Source: Dactylis glomerata
Taxonomy: Eukaryota; Streptophyta; Magnoliopsida; Poales; Poaceae
Assembly: GCA_007115705.1 (NCBI GenBank)
Contig: QXEO01000531.1
Location: 14,094,888-14,158,887 of the forward strand
Reading direction: 5' to 3'
Length of the DNA: 64,000 bases
In this document: piece after piece, positions 32,345 through 43,858 of the stretch
Numbering within the stretch: the stretch's first letter is position 1
Layout of the letters: each line of letters opens with the position of its first letter
Notes under the pieces: model-generated
Told to the model about the DNA's origin: nothing
What the model saw: only the letters and a program-made list of their open reading frames with translations
The model's database searches: none
Position numbers and translations under genes: made by a program

Positions 32345-34018
32345 TATTAGGATTCGAAGCAGAAAAACAAAAAATTCTCTACACCCATAGCCCATGATCT
32401 ATCTACGTAGTTGAACAGTAACGGAACAACGATAGTATTCATACCCTTGAAGACTGAGTGCACGGGAACGTTCCCGCATGAACGTTGTTGATGAAGAAAA
32501 ACAAAGCCGACCACATGGTTGTGAAGTCGTACTAGTCAAAGAAGACCAGCACCACACGAGTGGCACCTCCGAGGGATTACACACCTACGGTGTATAGACG
32601 TCGTCCAGGCTTCAGTCCAGCAGAGCAGCGGAAGAAGATGGATTTAGACTGGAAATCTGGCATGGCAATGGTGTCCGGCACTAGAGGTTTCCTTCAACTC
32701 ACTGACACAGCTCCAAACGTGGGAGCCAAGTTAGGAAGAAGGGAGGAAGGGAGAGGAATGAGTGAATGAGCCAAGGGGCTAGGGGGCTTTACATAGGCGG
32801 AGGGGGTAGGTGGCCACCGGCCCTAGGGGATACCTAGGGCGCCATCGCCCCACCTGGCTATCGCCGACCCCTAGGGGAAACCCTAGGGCGCCTGGCCCAG
32901 GTGGCCTTGGCCGGCCTAGCCAGCCTCCCCTATGGGCCTTGTCCACTTTGCCTTTTCCCATTTTCTTTTATTTATTAATTTATTAATTCTCTTTTAATAT
33001 TTAATTACTTTAATTAAATACTAAATCCATTAATCAATTAACTCCTTGGCATAATTCCTTCATCGATACAACTTCGATAAAGTCCGGAACCTTTCTGATG
33101 TCTCTGGAACCTTTTCGATGTTACCCGAAACATTTCTGGTTAACCCCTTGTGATTTCCGATAATTCTAAATCAATCCCTAAGAGTCATATACCCTTAAAT
33201 GTGACACCCTACGGGTCGAGCAATACTCCAGACATGACTGAGACCCCTCTTCGATCAATGACCAACAATCGGTTCTAGAAAACCGTGCTGATCCCTGTGC
33301 ATTACACGAAACTCTTCGTTGATCTGTAAACATCGTATCCCATTACTTTTGTCTTGTGATACTAGATCTTGTACAAGGTTAGATCAGCGATATCTCTATA
33401 TCATGTTTACCCTCGTCTGAGAAGTCTTTTAACTTGTCCATGACATTGCATCCTCCATGACCCCGTCACATGCTTGCAAGCTTCATAGATGCAACTGTCA
33501 CGGAGTGGTCCTAGAGTATTTATTTGTCACGCGGATGGACAAATCCCGCTCTTGGTGCACACGCCTCAATCTACTCCATTGGCATACCCAAGAGACATCT
33601 TTTTCAGTCAATCCTTTTATGGTATAGATGGTTGATGCAATCAAAGTAGCCTCCGGATGTAGTGATTAGATGTGACCTCACAGTCTTAGGATTAGGTTAC
33701 TTTGTTTCTTGGTTAATTGCAATATTGAACATGTAACTGATCTAATCGCAATAACGGTGTTTGGATGTTTGTCCATCATGTCAAAACATGACCTCAATGT
33801 TCATTGACGTATTTTTCCATGATCAGGAAACCTTGATCATCAGATGACACATGAGCTAGTTAACTAGAGATAATTAGGGACTTATTTACTTATATGCAGA
33901 CATGTACTAATGTTTCCGCTTAATACAGTTATAGCATGACATATAATATTATGAACAAATGAGATATGACAACAAAAAAATACACTTTATTATTTGCCTC
34001 TAGGGCATATCTCCTACA
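32345..34018 (-). repeat. 3' LTR of a BARE/Angela-type Copia (about 1.67 kb)
   Basis: On the minus strand it starts TGTAGGAGATATGCCCTAG at 34018, close to the familiar BARE/Angela LTR start. A PPT (TACAAGTGGGAGGC, complement at 34019-34032) precedes it. The far end is set by the change to LINE sequence near 32345 and is uncertain by some tens of bases. A GC-rich stretch at 32800-32940 lies in U3/R. Confidence 0.75.
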
Positions 34019-34323
34019 GCCTCCCACTTGTACTAGAGTACATATAATCTATTTTACATTTGGTAATGATCTAACACCCATCAAATGCTGGTGTGGATCA
34101 AACTTAGCTAGTGGAACAAGCTTGGTCAACGGCTCTACAACATTCAGATCCATGTGTAATTTGTAAATTCTAATTCTACCACCCTTTACATAATCTTTTA
34201 TGACATGGTATCGTCGTAGTATAGGTTTGTCTACAGAGTGAGCACCCAACTCCCTAATTTCTGTAATGGCAGCCTTGTCATCACAATGAATGTGTATAGG
34301 GTCGCTCATTCTAGGGAGTACTC
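34019..34323 (-). pseudogene. RNase H C-terminus of the BARE/Angela-type Copia
   Basis: On the minus strand 34318-34049 encodes the end of a Copia RNase H (PIHIHCDDKAAITEI, HVIKDYVKGG, VVEPLTKLV). Everything upstream is cut off at 34323 by the LTR of the Athila element. TACTC (34319-34323) would be that element's target duplication; the partner is not in view. Confidence 0.82.
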
Positions 34324-35829
34324 TGATGACCCACAAGTATAGGGGGTGTACCGTAGTACTTTCGATAAATAAGAGTGTCGAACCCAACGAGGAGTAAAAG
34401 GTGTTGACAAGCAGTTTTGATCAAGGATTCACTGTAAATACTAGCAAACGGGTTTTTAGGGGTATTTGGTAGTGCAAGTAAATAAAGTACGAGTAAATAA
34501 AAGACAATAATAGTAATTGCTGCAAGTGGCCCAATCCTTTCTAGAGCAAAGGACAAGCCGGTTGTGTAACTTATGATTACCAAACGTTCCTGAGAACACA
34601 CGGGAGTTTCTGTCAAGGCTTTCGCTTCATGCAGCTAAGTAATTTTCATTGGTTTGATAAGTGTTATGGGGGTGAACCTATGCTAATGCACTGCCCCAAC
34701 TTGGACTAATACACACTTTTGATTATACCCCTTGCAAGCATCGCAACTACAAGAAAGTAATTAAGATAAATCTAACCACAGCCTTAAACTCTGAGATTCT
34801 ACACTCCCTGGTGCAATGGTTTCCTAACAGGGGTTTAGGTTTCTGTCACTCTGGCAACCCCACAATTAGTAGCCAAATACACAATGCATTCCACTAGGCC
34901 CATAAAGGTGAAGTATCATGTAGTCGATGTTCACATGATACCACTAGTAAAATAGCACCACAACATATAAATATCAAACCATTAAATATTACTCAACATA
35001 GTTTCACTACTAACATCTCGACTTCTCCCATGTCCTCAAGAACTAAACAAACTACTCACAAGACATCATATGGATCATGACCAGAGGTGAAATAATGGTA
35101 AATAACAATCTGAACATAAACCTTAATTCAACGGTTCCACTCAATAGCATCAACTACAAGAGTAATCAACACCGGGAAAGTTTCCCCTAAGAATTGGACA
35201 AGATTCAACCCAAGATGTTACAGCGGGATGGCATGGTGATGGAGATGATGAAGGTGCTGGTGATGATGATGATGATCCCGATGAAGCCCAGCTCGATGGT
35301 GATGACGATGGTGATGATCTCCCCTCCCCAGAAAGGAATTTCCTCAACAGATTTCTGCCTGCTAGAGAGCTTTCTCTCTCTGTGTGTTTTCCGCCCCGTA
35401 GAGGCGGCGGAGTCTATCTCTGATCCCCCCTAGTGTCTTAGGCTTTCAGGGATGACGATATACATGAGGGGGTGCTAGCAGAGGTGGGCCAGGGCGACCA
35501 CACCACTAGGAGGCGTGGCCTAGGGCTGGCCCGCGCCACCTGGTGGTGTGGCCCCTGGCGGCTCACCTCGCCCTCTCCTTCTGGCTACTTTCGTCTTCCG
35601 ATAAAATATGAATTTCTGGGTATTTTCCTGGAATTGCTCATCTTCAGAAATATGGTGTCTTGACGGTCCTTTTTCTAGCAGAATCCTGACTCCGGCAGCA
35701 AGCTCTCCAATAATCATCAAACATGTGAAAACAGAGGAAACAAAATAAGTATCATCTCTAAATATGAAATATATCAATGAATAATAGTAAATTATGATAT
35801 AAAATAGTGATACAAAAATGGACGTATCA
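34324..35829 (-). repeat. 3' LTR of the pol-bearing Athila element (1506 bp)
   Basis: On the minus strand it runs from TGATACGTCCATTTTTGTATCA (35829) to GTGGGTCATCA (34324), preceded by the PPT CTTGGGGGGT. A GAT/ATC repeat lies at 35230-35320. Its GC-rich U3 (35483-35575) resembles the internal promoter at 39755-39925. Confidence 0.85.
35230..35320. repeat. Imperfect GAT trinucleotide repeat
   Basis: GATGATGA-type units, broken by single changes, fill this part of the LTR and cause a methionine-rich frame on the plus strand with no coding meaning. Confidence 0.8.
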
Positions 35830-36673
35830 ACCCCCCAAGATTAGACCTCGCTTGTCCCAAAGTGAAAACTGAACTCGGTAAACATGACCACAGGTTTATG
35901 GAGTGAAGTGTCGATAAACAAAATACGGACAAGAAGCATCACACTTACCAAGGCACAAGTCATAATAAACAGCAACTTCCCTTCATATAACTTGACTTGC
36001 AATAAGTAAAGGGAATCACAATAAAGATGCACAAGGTAAATCATGATTGGTGATGGCAAACCTTTGTTCTTGGTCAAAGAACAATGAACAGATTATACTT
36101 ATATTTCGATCGGAGCCTTTTAAATCAAAGCTTACAAAGCAAAAATCGCATGCTCAATCATAACAATCTCTTTACAGTCATTGATAGCTTTCAAAGGTAC
36201 ATTCTTTCAGATAAAAGCATCATACTAAACAGAGGAAGACAAGAAACAAGATTGAATAAATCAACATATGGATGATTGAAACACACCAACTCAAATGCTT
36301 GCTTGAGATAGATGGGAATAAGTTGACTCAACATAAAAGTAAAAGAGAGGCCCTTCGCAGAGGGAAGCAGGGATTAAACATGTGCTAGAGCTTTTCATTT
36401 GTAAAACAGAGATAAAAATTGTTTTGAGAGGTGGTTGTTTCTGTCAACGACTAGGAACAGAGTTCTTGCCATCTTCCATACTAAACAAGTGAGAGCGGTT
36501 TCGAATTGTTGTAGAGGCATTTATATGCTCTTTATAGTTTGGCACTACTCCCCACTTTTCCTTTCACAAACCATGGCTAAACGATTCCATCGGGTGCCCA
36601 CCAACTTTCACATACCATGGAGGAGTGCCTTTTTCTTTTCTTTTTCTCTTTTTTTTGTTATAATGGTCTGACC
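35830..36673 (-). other. Athila 3' non-coding region, left part
   Basis: No gene is seen. From about 36330 to 36650 it is clearly related to module type 2 of elements A (10150-10510) and B (46330-46660), including the phrase around 'gattccatcgggtgcccaccaac'. This shows common descent of the 3' regions of pol-bearing and pol-less elements. Confidence 0.75.
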
Positions 36674-36678
36674 AGCTC

Positions 36679-38301
36679 TGATATGTCTCAAACGTATCTA
36701 TAATTTTTGATGCTCCATGCTTGTTTTTACACCATTTGCCTATTGTTTCGTTACACTTAGTGGCACTTTTATGCATTTTCCGGAACTAACCTATTAACGA
36801 AGTGCCACAGTGCCAGTTTCCTGTTTTCTGCTATTTTTGTGTTTCAGAAGTGATACACAGGAAATATTCTCGGAATTGGACGAAACAAGTTCCTGAAGTC
36901 TTATTTTACCCGGAAGCTTCCAGAGATCCGAAGGAGAGAAGGAGTAGGGCCACCAGGGCCCCACACACAGGGGTGGCGCGGCCCAGCCCCTGGCCGCGCC
37001 GACCCCTTGTGAGGGCGCCTAGGACCTCCTCTGACATCGCCCCTTCGCCTATAAAGACCCCCCGACGGGAAAAACCTAAGTGCCCGATCAGATTTCCAGA
37101 ACACATCGCGATACGCCGCCGCCGTCGACCCGAAGATCGGGAGGGTCCAGAAGCTCTTCCCGGCACCCTGCCGGAGAGGGGAATCGCCACCGGAGGTCTC
37201 CTTCATCGCCATGCTTGCCTCCGGAGCGATGAGTGAGTAGTATACCTTGGACTATGGGTCCATAGCAGTAGCTAGATGGTTGTCTTCTCCACCATGTGCT
37301 TCATGTTTAGATCTCATGAGCTGCCCTACATGATTGAGATCACCGTTATGTAATTATATGATGTTGGTTTGTTGGGATGCGATGAATATTGGTGTTTATG
37401 ATTAAGTTGCTGTACTGAATTATATCTTTTGTTATCTCTATGTTGTTTATGATCTTGCATGCTCTCCGTTATTAGTAGCTATCATGGCCGAGTAGTTGCT
37501 AGTGACTCCAAGAGGGGGTATTTATGCTCGATAGTGGGTTCATGTCTCTATTTCACCTGGGGGAGTGACAGAAACCTCTAAGGTGGTAGATGTGCTGTTG
37601 CTACTAGGGAGAAAACAACATTCATATGCTCAAGGGCATATGCTTTGTTTACATTACACACTTTGCTTAATGCAATTATCTGTTGTTCGCAACTTAATAC
37701 TTCTAGGGTGTTCGGATTGATATCCCCGGGAGTGGATTATTAGTCATAGATGCAGTTGGATGGCGGTCTATGTATTTTGTTGTAATGCCCAGAGTAAATC
37801 TCATAGTGATCTTCTTGACATATCACGTTATCTTTATTCTATCAATTGCCCAACTGTAATTTGTTTACCCAGCATGTTATTTTATCTATGGAGAGACACC
37901 ACTAGTGAACTGTGGACCCCGGTCCTATTTTAATCATATTGCAATCACCTGTTTACTTTTCTCGTACTGTTTACTTTACTCGCATACTTTACTGTTTTCC
38001 ACTCGATACACTCATAACCTTTGTTTCAAGCAAACCGGTGAGATTGACAACCTCATCGCAAGTTGGGAACAAAGTTTTTGTTTGTGTGTGTGCAGGTTCC
38101 ACAACACCTTCAGTCGTCACCGTCTCTCCTCTCCTGTTCGATAAACCTTGGTTTCTTAACTGAGGGAAAACTTGTTGCTACACTCATCATACCTTCCTCT
38201 TGGGGTTCCCAACGGGCTGGTCATCACCATGCACAAGGACTTACTGCTCCCATGTCAACTAAACGCCACAGCTCTTTTTCTGGCGCCATCACCGAGTAGC
38301 A
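36679..38301 (+). repeat. Solo LTR of the A/C family (1623 bp)
   Basis: A complete LTR, from TGATATGTCTCAAACGTATC to CGAGTAGCA, is flanked by the perfect target duplication AGCTC (36674-36678, 38302-38306) and has no internal region. It is the product of recombination between two LTRs of one element. It lies in opposite orientation to the Athila host. TATAAAG is at 37050-37056. Confidence 0.95.
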
Positions 38302-38306
38302 AGCTC

Positions 38307-39147
38307 CCTTGCAAAATTAGTGACGAACAGATGAAGCATGCAAGTCAAGGGGTACTTAATTTAGTATGGAAGATTACAAACTCAACCACTACGTCCTCAT
38401 GAGCTAAAAACCGTGGCACAAAATGAGAAGTATTTGAAGGTTTTTGAAAGGTAGCACATGAAAATTTACTTGGAATGGCTTGAAATACCATGCATAGGAC
38501 TTTATAGTGGACTCTTTGGAAGTAACTTGGTTTTTTGGGATTTGATGCATGAGAAGTATTCCCTCTCAGTACAGGTTTTTGGCTAGCAAGGCTGGGTAGC
38601 AAGCAGAAGAGTTGCATGAAACAAACAAACATACATGTGATAGAAAACAATCATGCAAACTTCCTTGAAAGTACAAACGATCTTAACTTGAGAATACTAA
38701 TGCTTATGAGCCAATCACGAAGGAAAGCTGAAATGATGTATCTACATGTATTTCCCTCTTTTCTACTCAAGCCTCAAAGTATTGCTGCTATTGTCCATTG
38801 CTAAGTTTGCCAAAACAAACTAGATTTACTCATGCTCCCAAAGTGATACCAATACTAATCAACAAGACTAATCATATAAGAAAAATTGCAAACTAAAATA
38901 AACTGTGCAGAAAGTAAATGATAAGTCTTCTCATTAATATTTCATAACCGCAACTCACACCAAGGGATACATAGATAACCAACTAAAGGAGGATACTTCC
39001 ACCCTACAAACTACTCTATAAGATAACTTCTCTATTCATGATATGACTCTACTTGTAAAGTAAATGGGTAAATAGGGTAATGATGTGATACCGCGGCACT
39101 CCCCCAAGCTTGGAACAAGCCAAGGGGATGCCAATACCAATGACGAA
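38307..39147 (-). other. Athila 3' non-coding region, right part
   Basis: No gene is seen. The part near the solo LTR (38340-38600) matches 10530-10720 of element A and continues the type 2 module interrupted by the solo LTR. A frame on the plus strand at 38616-38804 looks accidental. Confidence 0.7.
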
Positions 39148-39690
39148 TTACTCCTTCGGTAGTGGTGGTGAGTCTTTAATAAGCTTCTCAATTAGTTCCT
39201 TCAACTCATCAATCTTGTAGGTGAGATTACGAATCATCTCTGAATTGTGCTCAATACGGCTCATGAACATGTCGGACTGCGAATCCCAGCTCTTGGAATT
39301 ATTTCCCCACCCTTCTTTGCGCTTAAAGCTCTCTTTCTCTGCACGGTTAGAATGAACTATATCCCAACTAGAGGGTAATTTTGCTTTAGGCACCCTTTGG
39401 AACTGATGTTCATATATGAGAGTATGGAAGGGGTTGTTGCCTGAAGAAGATGTCTTTGGGGCTAAGGGATGGTGTGGAACACCCCCTCCGGTTCTTATCC
39501 GCGCACTCTTCTTGAACTTGTCATGATTTGCCACCACTCCAATGCTTGCAACGACGGTGCTAGGGCGTGGACTCTGGTCTTCTTCCATCTCTTGTTCTTC
39601 GGCTTCACTCTCAACCTTTTCCTTCAGCTTGGGGTCTTGGCAATCATCTTCTGGAGGCGTCTTCTCCTTGTCGTTGCTTGCGGAGGCCAT
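39148..39690 (-). CDS. Athila 3' accessory ORF (180 aa)
   Basis: The ATG at 39690 (MASASNDKEKTPPEDD) opens an uninterrupted frame in the position after integrase where Athila elements often carry a second gene. The N-terminal third is very acidic (EKVESEAEEQEMEEDQ), the middle is basic and Ser/Asn-rich, and the last 45 residues (SRIEHNSEMIRNLTYKIDEL, then KELIEKLIKD) look like a coiled coil. There is no signal peptide or membrane segment, so the 'envelope-like' label often given to this position does not fit. A promoter-like region lies directly upstream. I do not know the function; an oligomerising, nucleic-acid-related role would be a guess. Confidence 0.65.
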   Translation of the reverse strand: MASASNDKEKTPPEDDCQDPKLKEKVESEAEEQEMEEDQSPRPSTVVASIGVVANHDKFKKSARIRTGGGVPHHPLAPKTSSSGNNPFHTLIYEHQFQRVPKAKLPSSWDIVHSNRAEKESFKRKEGWGNNSKSWDSQSDMFMSRIEHNSEMIRNLTYKIDELKELIEKLIKDSPPLPKE

Positions 39691-39754
39691 GGTGCTTCTA
39701 AAATTGAGAAAACCCCTGACAGAAACAGATTGAAACAAAAACATGACAAGAACA

Positions 39755-39925
39755 CGATATACAGACCTCGGGCAATCTGGGGGTTATATAGGCCAAAATT
39801 AAACATCATAACGAAGGCACAGGAGGAAACTGGGATGGAAACGAGCTCCAAGGTGAACACACCATAGGGTGGCGCGGCCAGCAGGGGGCTCGCGCCACCA
39901 AGTGGTGTGGAGCCTCCGGGCTCCG
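39755..39925 (-). promoter_or_regulatory. LTR-like internal promoter before the Athila accessory ORF
   Basis: On the minus strand a GC-rich block (39925-39855, 'ccacaccacttggtggcgcg') is followed by TATATAA (39790-39784), about 95 bp before the ATG at 39690. The GC-rich block resembles the U3 of the same element's LTR (complement of 35483-35575, 'ccacaccaccaggtggcgcg'). Confidence 0.58.
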
Positions 39926-40023
39926 TTTCCAGCTCGTTTTTATCTCATAATTTTTCATATTTAATAAAAACAACAAAAGTATGGGCGGAAAAGTTTAATG
40001 CGAACTTTTTCTGACTAGAACTG

Positions 40024-40975
40024 TTACCTATTCGAAAATGGACTCTGCAGTTTCCTGCATATGTTCTTAAATGAATTCTTCCGAGTCACCACTTGAATAA
40101 CATCGATATCTTCATTATAAGAATCTCCAGAAATATAATGCTTGAGTCTTTGCCCATTCACCACTTGCGTAGTGTTGTCTTTAAGAGAAGCAATTTTTAT
40201 CGCACCTGAATGATACACCTCTTCAATAATAAAGGGTCCTTCCCATTTCGAGAGTAATTTTCCTACAAAAAATCTAAGACGAGACCTATACAATAGAACT
40301 TTCTCACCAACATGAAATTCTCTCTTAAGAATTCTCCTATCATGCCATTGCTTGACTTTCTCTTTAAAAAGTCTGGCGTTCTCATAAGCTTCACTCCTCT
40401 ACTCATCTAAGGAACTCAAATCAAGCAACCTTTTCTTACCGGCAAGTTTAAAATCCCTATTAAGCTCTTTCACTGCCAAAAAAGCTTTGTGTTCTAATTC
40501 TAAAGGCAAGTGACACGCTTTTTCGTAAACCATTTTGTAAGGAGACATGCCCATGGGGTTCTTATAAGCAGTTCTATAAGCCCATAAAGCATCGTTCAAC
40601 TTGCTAGCCTAGTTTTCCTAGATCTATTAACAGTCTTTTGGAAGATAGACTTGATCTCTCTATTCGATAGCTCTACTTGCCCACTAGTTTGGGGATGATA
40701 AGTAGAAGCAATTCTATGATTAACATCATATCTAGCAAGAGTCTTCCTAAAACCGCCATGAATAAAATGAGAACCTCCATCAGTCATGAGATATCTAGGC
40801 ACACCAAACCTAGGAAAAATAACATCCTTAAGCATCTTTAACGAGGTCTCACCATCGGCACTCTTCGTAGGCATAGCTTCTACCCACTTAGTAACATAAT
40901 CAACAGCAACAAGTATATGAGTATAGCCTTATGAAGGAGGAAAAGGACCCATAAAGTCAGATCCCTGATACGTCT
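40024..40975 (-). pseudogene. Athila integrase, C-terminal part of pol, broken
   Basis: On the minus strand the catalytic core is present from its first Asp (DFMGPFP, near 40960) through MTDGGSHF (second Asp) and TSGQVELSNREIK (Glu). The C-terminal part (ALWAYRTAYKNPMG, KWEGPFIIEE, GQRLKHY) ends at 40024. A stop near 40930, a frameshift near 40597 and a stop at 40399 break it. The HHCC finger and RT are cut off by the LTR fragment at 40976. No chromodomain is seen, which fits Athila. Confidence 0.88.
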
Positions 40976-41814
40976 CAAATGTATCTATAATTTTTTATGC
41001 TCCATGCTTGTTTATACACCATTTGCTTTGTGTTTTGTTACACTTTGTGGCATTTTTATGCATTTTCCAGAACTAACCTATTAACGAGATGCCACAGTGC
41101 CAGTTCCCTATTTTCTGTTATTTTTGTGTTTCAGAAAAGCTACATAGGAAATATTCTGGGAATTGGATGAAACAAAAGCCAAAGTTCCTATTTTGCCCGA
41201 CACGAGACGGAGTCCAAAGCTGAGACGGAGGAAAGCCAGGGGCTAGCCACACCATGGGGTGGCGCAGACAGCCCCTGCTCGCGCCACCAGGTGGTGGGGC
41301 CACCTGGCCCACCTCCTGACGCCGCCCTTCTGCCTATATATTCCCCTCAACGGGAAAACCCTAAGCACCCGATCAATTTTCCACGAAACATACTGTAAGC
41401 CGCCACCATTGTCAACGCGAGATCGGGAGGGTCCAGAAGCTCTTCCTGGCAACCTGCCGGAGAGGGGAATAATCGCCGGAGGCCTTCTTCATCACCATGC
41501 CTGCCTCCGGAGTGATATGTGAGTAGTCTACCTTGGACTACGGGTCCATAGCAGTAGCTAGATGGTTGTCATCTCCTCCATGTGCTTCATGTTTAGATCT
41601 TGTGAGCTACCTATCATGATCAAGATCATTGTTGTGTAATTCTACATGTTGTGTTTGTCGGGATCCGATGAATATTGGTACTTTGTAAAGTTGATCTATT
41701 GATCTATCATCTTTATGTTATCTCTATGTTGTTTATGATCTTGGATGCTCTCCGCTGCTAGTAGATATCTTGGCCGAGTAGATGCTAGTGACTCCAAGAG
41801 AGAGTATTTATGCT
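40976..41814 (+). repeat. 5' part of a B-family LTR
   Basis: It starts TGATACGTCTCAAATGTATC directly beside the Athila integrase and runs about 840 bp into the LTR, ending within 'gagtatttatgct'. Its part from 41366 on overlaps the beginning of the next LTR piece (42487 onward), so the two pieces are not halves of one LTR. Confidence 0.75.
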
Positions 41815-42486
41815 TGATGTCTACGCATGCTTCTATCCTTGTAGACAGTGTTGGGCCTCCAAGTGCAGAGGTTTGTAGAACAGCAGCAAGTTTTCCTTAA
41901 GTGAATCACCCAAGGTTTATCGAACTCAGGGAGGAGGAGGTCAAATCTATCCCTCTCAAACAACCCTGCAACTACGATACAGAGAGTCTCTTGTGTCCCC
42001 AACACACCCAATACACTTGTCAGATGTATATGTGCACTAGTTCGGCGAAGAGATAGTGAAATACAAGTAGTAGTGATGATTATAAGTAGTAAATATAATC
42101 TGAAATAAATATCACTGCGAGCAAACATGTAACAAAACTGAAAGTAAACGGTGTTCAATGCTTGGAAACAAGGCCTAGGGATCATACTTTCACTAGTGGA
42201 CACTCTCAACAAAATAACATAATTGAACCAATAGATACTAACTTCAATATGCCACTCTAAACAATTTTCCAATGGAAAACGAACACTAATCATGCGTAGG
42301 GCTATGAAGCACTCCTCAAAGTTGGCATGTACCCAAACTAGATTGTCCCACACTATCACCATGAATGCACTAGATGGTTCCAACAAACACCAACAATTCC
42401 TAGAGACATTAACCAAAAGACGCACATAATGCGCACACTAGTCACCTTCACATCATGATACAAGGTGTCTCCAAAGATTACAAATA
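41815..42486 (-). repeat. 3' part of an E1-type LTR, reversed
   Basis: On the plus strand it begins TGATGTCTACGCATGC, the complement of the E1 LTR end, and is colinear with 3596 back to about 2930. It breaks off at 42486, where the LTR of element B begins in mid-sequence. No target duplication can be found because one side is missing. Confidence 0.75.
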
Positions 42487-43668
42487 TAAGGACCCGATCA
42501 ATTTTTCACGAAACATACTGTAAGTCACTGCCGTCATCAACGCGAGATTGGGAGGGTCCAGAAGCTCTTCCCGGCACCCTGCCGGAGAGGGGAATCACCG
42601 CCGGAGGCCTTCTTCATCACCATGCCTGCCTTCGGAGTGATGTGTGAGTAGTCTACCTTGGACTACGGGTCCATAGCAGTAGCTAGATGGTTGTCATCTC
42701 CTCCAAGTGCTTCATGTTTAGATCTTGTGAGCTGCCTATCATGATCAAGATCATCGTTGTGTAATTCTATATGTTGTGTTTGTTGGGATCCGATGAATAT
42801 TGGTACTTTGTCAAGTTGATCTATTGATTTATCATCTTTATGTTATCTCTATGTTGTTTATGATCTTGCATGCTCTCCATTGCTAGTAGATATCTTGGCC
42901 GAGTAGATGCTAGTGACTCCAAGAGGGAGTATTTATGCTCGATAGTGGGTTCATGCCTCTAGTAACTTGGGGGAGTGATAGAAACCTCTAAAGTTGTAGA
43001 TGTGCTATTGCTACTAGGGAGAAAACAACGATCTTGTGTTCAAGGACATGTGTATTGTTTACATTACACACTTTGCTTAAGGCGATAATCTGTTGCTTGC
43101 AACTTAATACCCAACGGTTTCTCGGATGACATCCGGCGGGTGGATTATTAGTCATAGATGCAGTTGGATTATGGTCTATGTATTATGTTGTAATGCCCAA
43201 GTGAATCTCATAGTGATCCTCATGACATTTGTATGCTTGCTTTATTCTATCAATTGCCCAACTGTAATTTATTTACCCAACATGTTATTTATCTTATGGA
43301 GAGACACCACTAGTGAACTGTGTACCCCGGTCCATTCTTTTACATTGTTATTACTGTTTACCATTTACTCGCTTTAATAAAGCAAACCGGTGAGATTGAC
43401 AACCTCACTATAAGTTGGGGCAAAGTACTTGGTTGTGTTGTGTGCAGGTTCCACGTTGCTACTGGTGCAAAGCTACGTCCCAGATGAGGCGCCATATATA
43501 AACTGTCTGGAGCTAGTCGCGAAGCTAGCGAGCATCAACCTTCGGAAGTTGGTTCTTTCTCCTACTGGTTCGATAAACCTTGGTTTCATACTGAGGGAAG
43601 ACTTGCTGCTATGCTCATCATACCTTCCTCTTGGGGTTCCCAACTGGGCGGTCATCTACACGCCATGA
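42487..43668 (+). repeat. 5' LTR of element B, first 0.4 kb missing
   Basis: It matches the 3' LTR of B from about 56003 to 57242. The missing start was lost at the scrambled junction with the E1-type fragment. The end CACGCCATGA (43668) corresponds to CGCCATCA in the 3' copy. Confidence 0.8.
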
Positions 43669-43679
43669 AGCAATTTTTT

Positions 43680-43696
43680 TGGCGCCGTTGCCGGGG
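43680..43696 (+). other. Primer binding site of element B (tRNA-Asp type)
   Basis: TGGCGCCGTTGCCGGGG, 11 nt after the LTR end, is a full match to the complement of the plant tRNA-Asp 3' end as I know it. Confidence 0.88.
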
Positions 43697-43858
43697 AGAA
43701 AGAGGATTTCTGCAAGGGGAGTCTCTCGCTTCCAATCTTTTACTTTGTTATTGTTTTGATTTATTTTATTTTTGCTTGCATCTTTTTATCAAAAATACAA
43801 AAAAATTAGTTCCTTTATAGTTGTTATTTTTACTTGTCTGCTTTCTAGTCTTTCTAGA

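Larger units (their letters stand above)
34324..40975 (-). mobile_element. Pol-bearing Athila-type Gypsy element, 3' part only
   Basis: Reading on the minus strand, integrase (40975-40024), an LTR-like promoter (near 39790), a 180-aa ORF (39690-39148), a non-coding 3' region and the 3' LTR (35829-34324) follow in the order of Athila elements. A solo LTR is inserted at 36679-38301. The upstream part with gag, RT and the 5' LTR is lost at 40975, where LTR fragment 40976 begins. This is the only Athila-type element in the window with integrase. Confidence 0.85.

Noticed and set aside
34049..34387. Single 112-aa protein on the minus strand
   Set aside because: The frame crosses the border between an Athila LTR (from 34324) and the Copia RNase H end; only the part up to 34318 is RNase H.
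36802..37236. A 144-aa frame starting MPQCQFPVFC, open in sense in several LTRs (also 47568-48002, 54395-54829, 14134-14568 minus)
   Set aside because: It begins in U3 upstream of the TATA box and runs across it, so LTR transcripts would not contain its start. The copies are young and GC-rich, which is enough to keep a frame open by chance. The opposite strand has similar long frames.
41808..42425. 205-aa frame on the minus strand with hydrophobic segments
   Set aside because: It is entirely within the reversed E1-type LTR fragment and corresponds to LTR sequence at 2930-3596, where it is not maintained as a gene.
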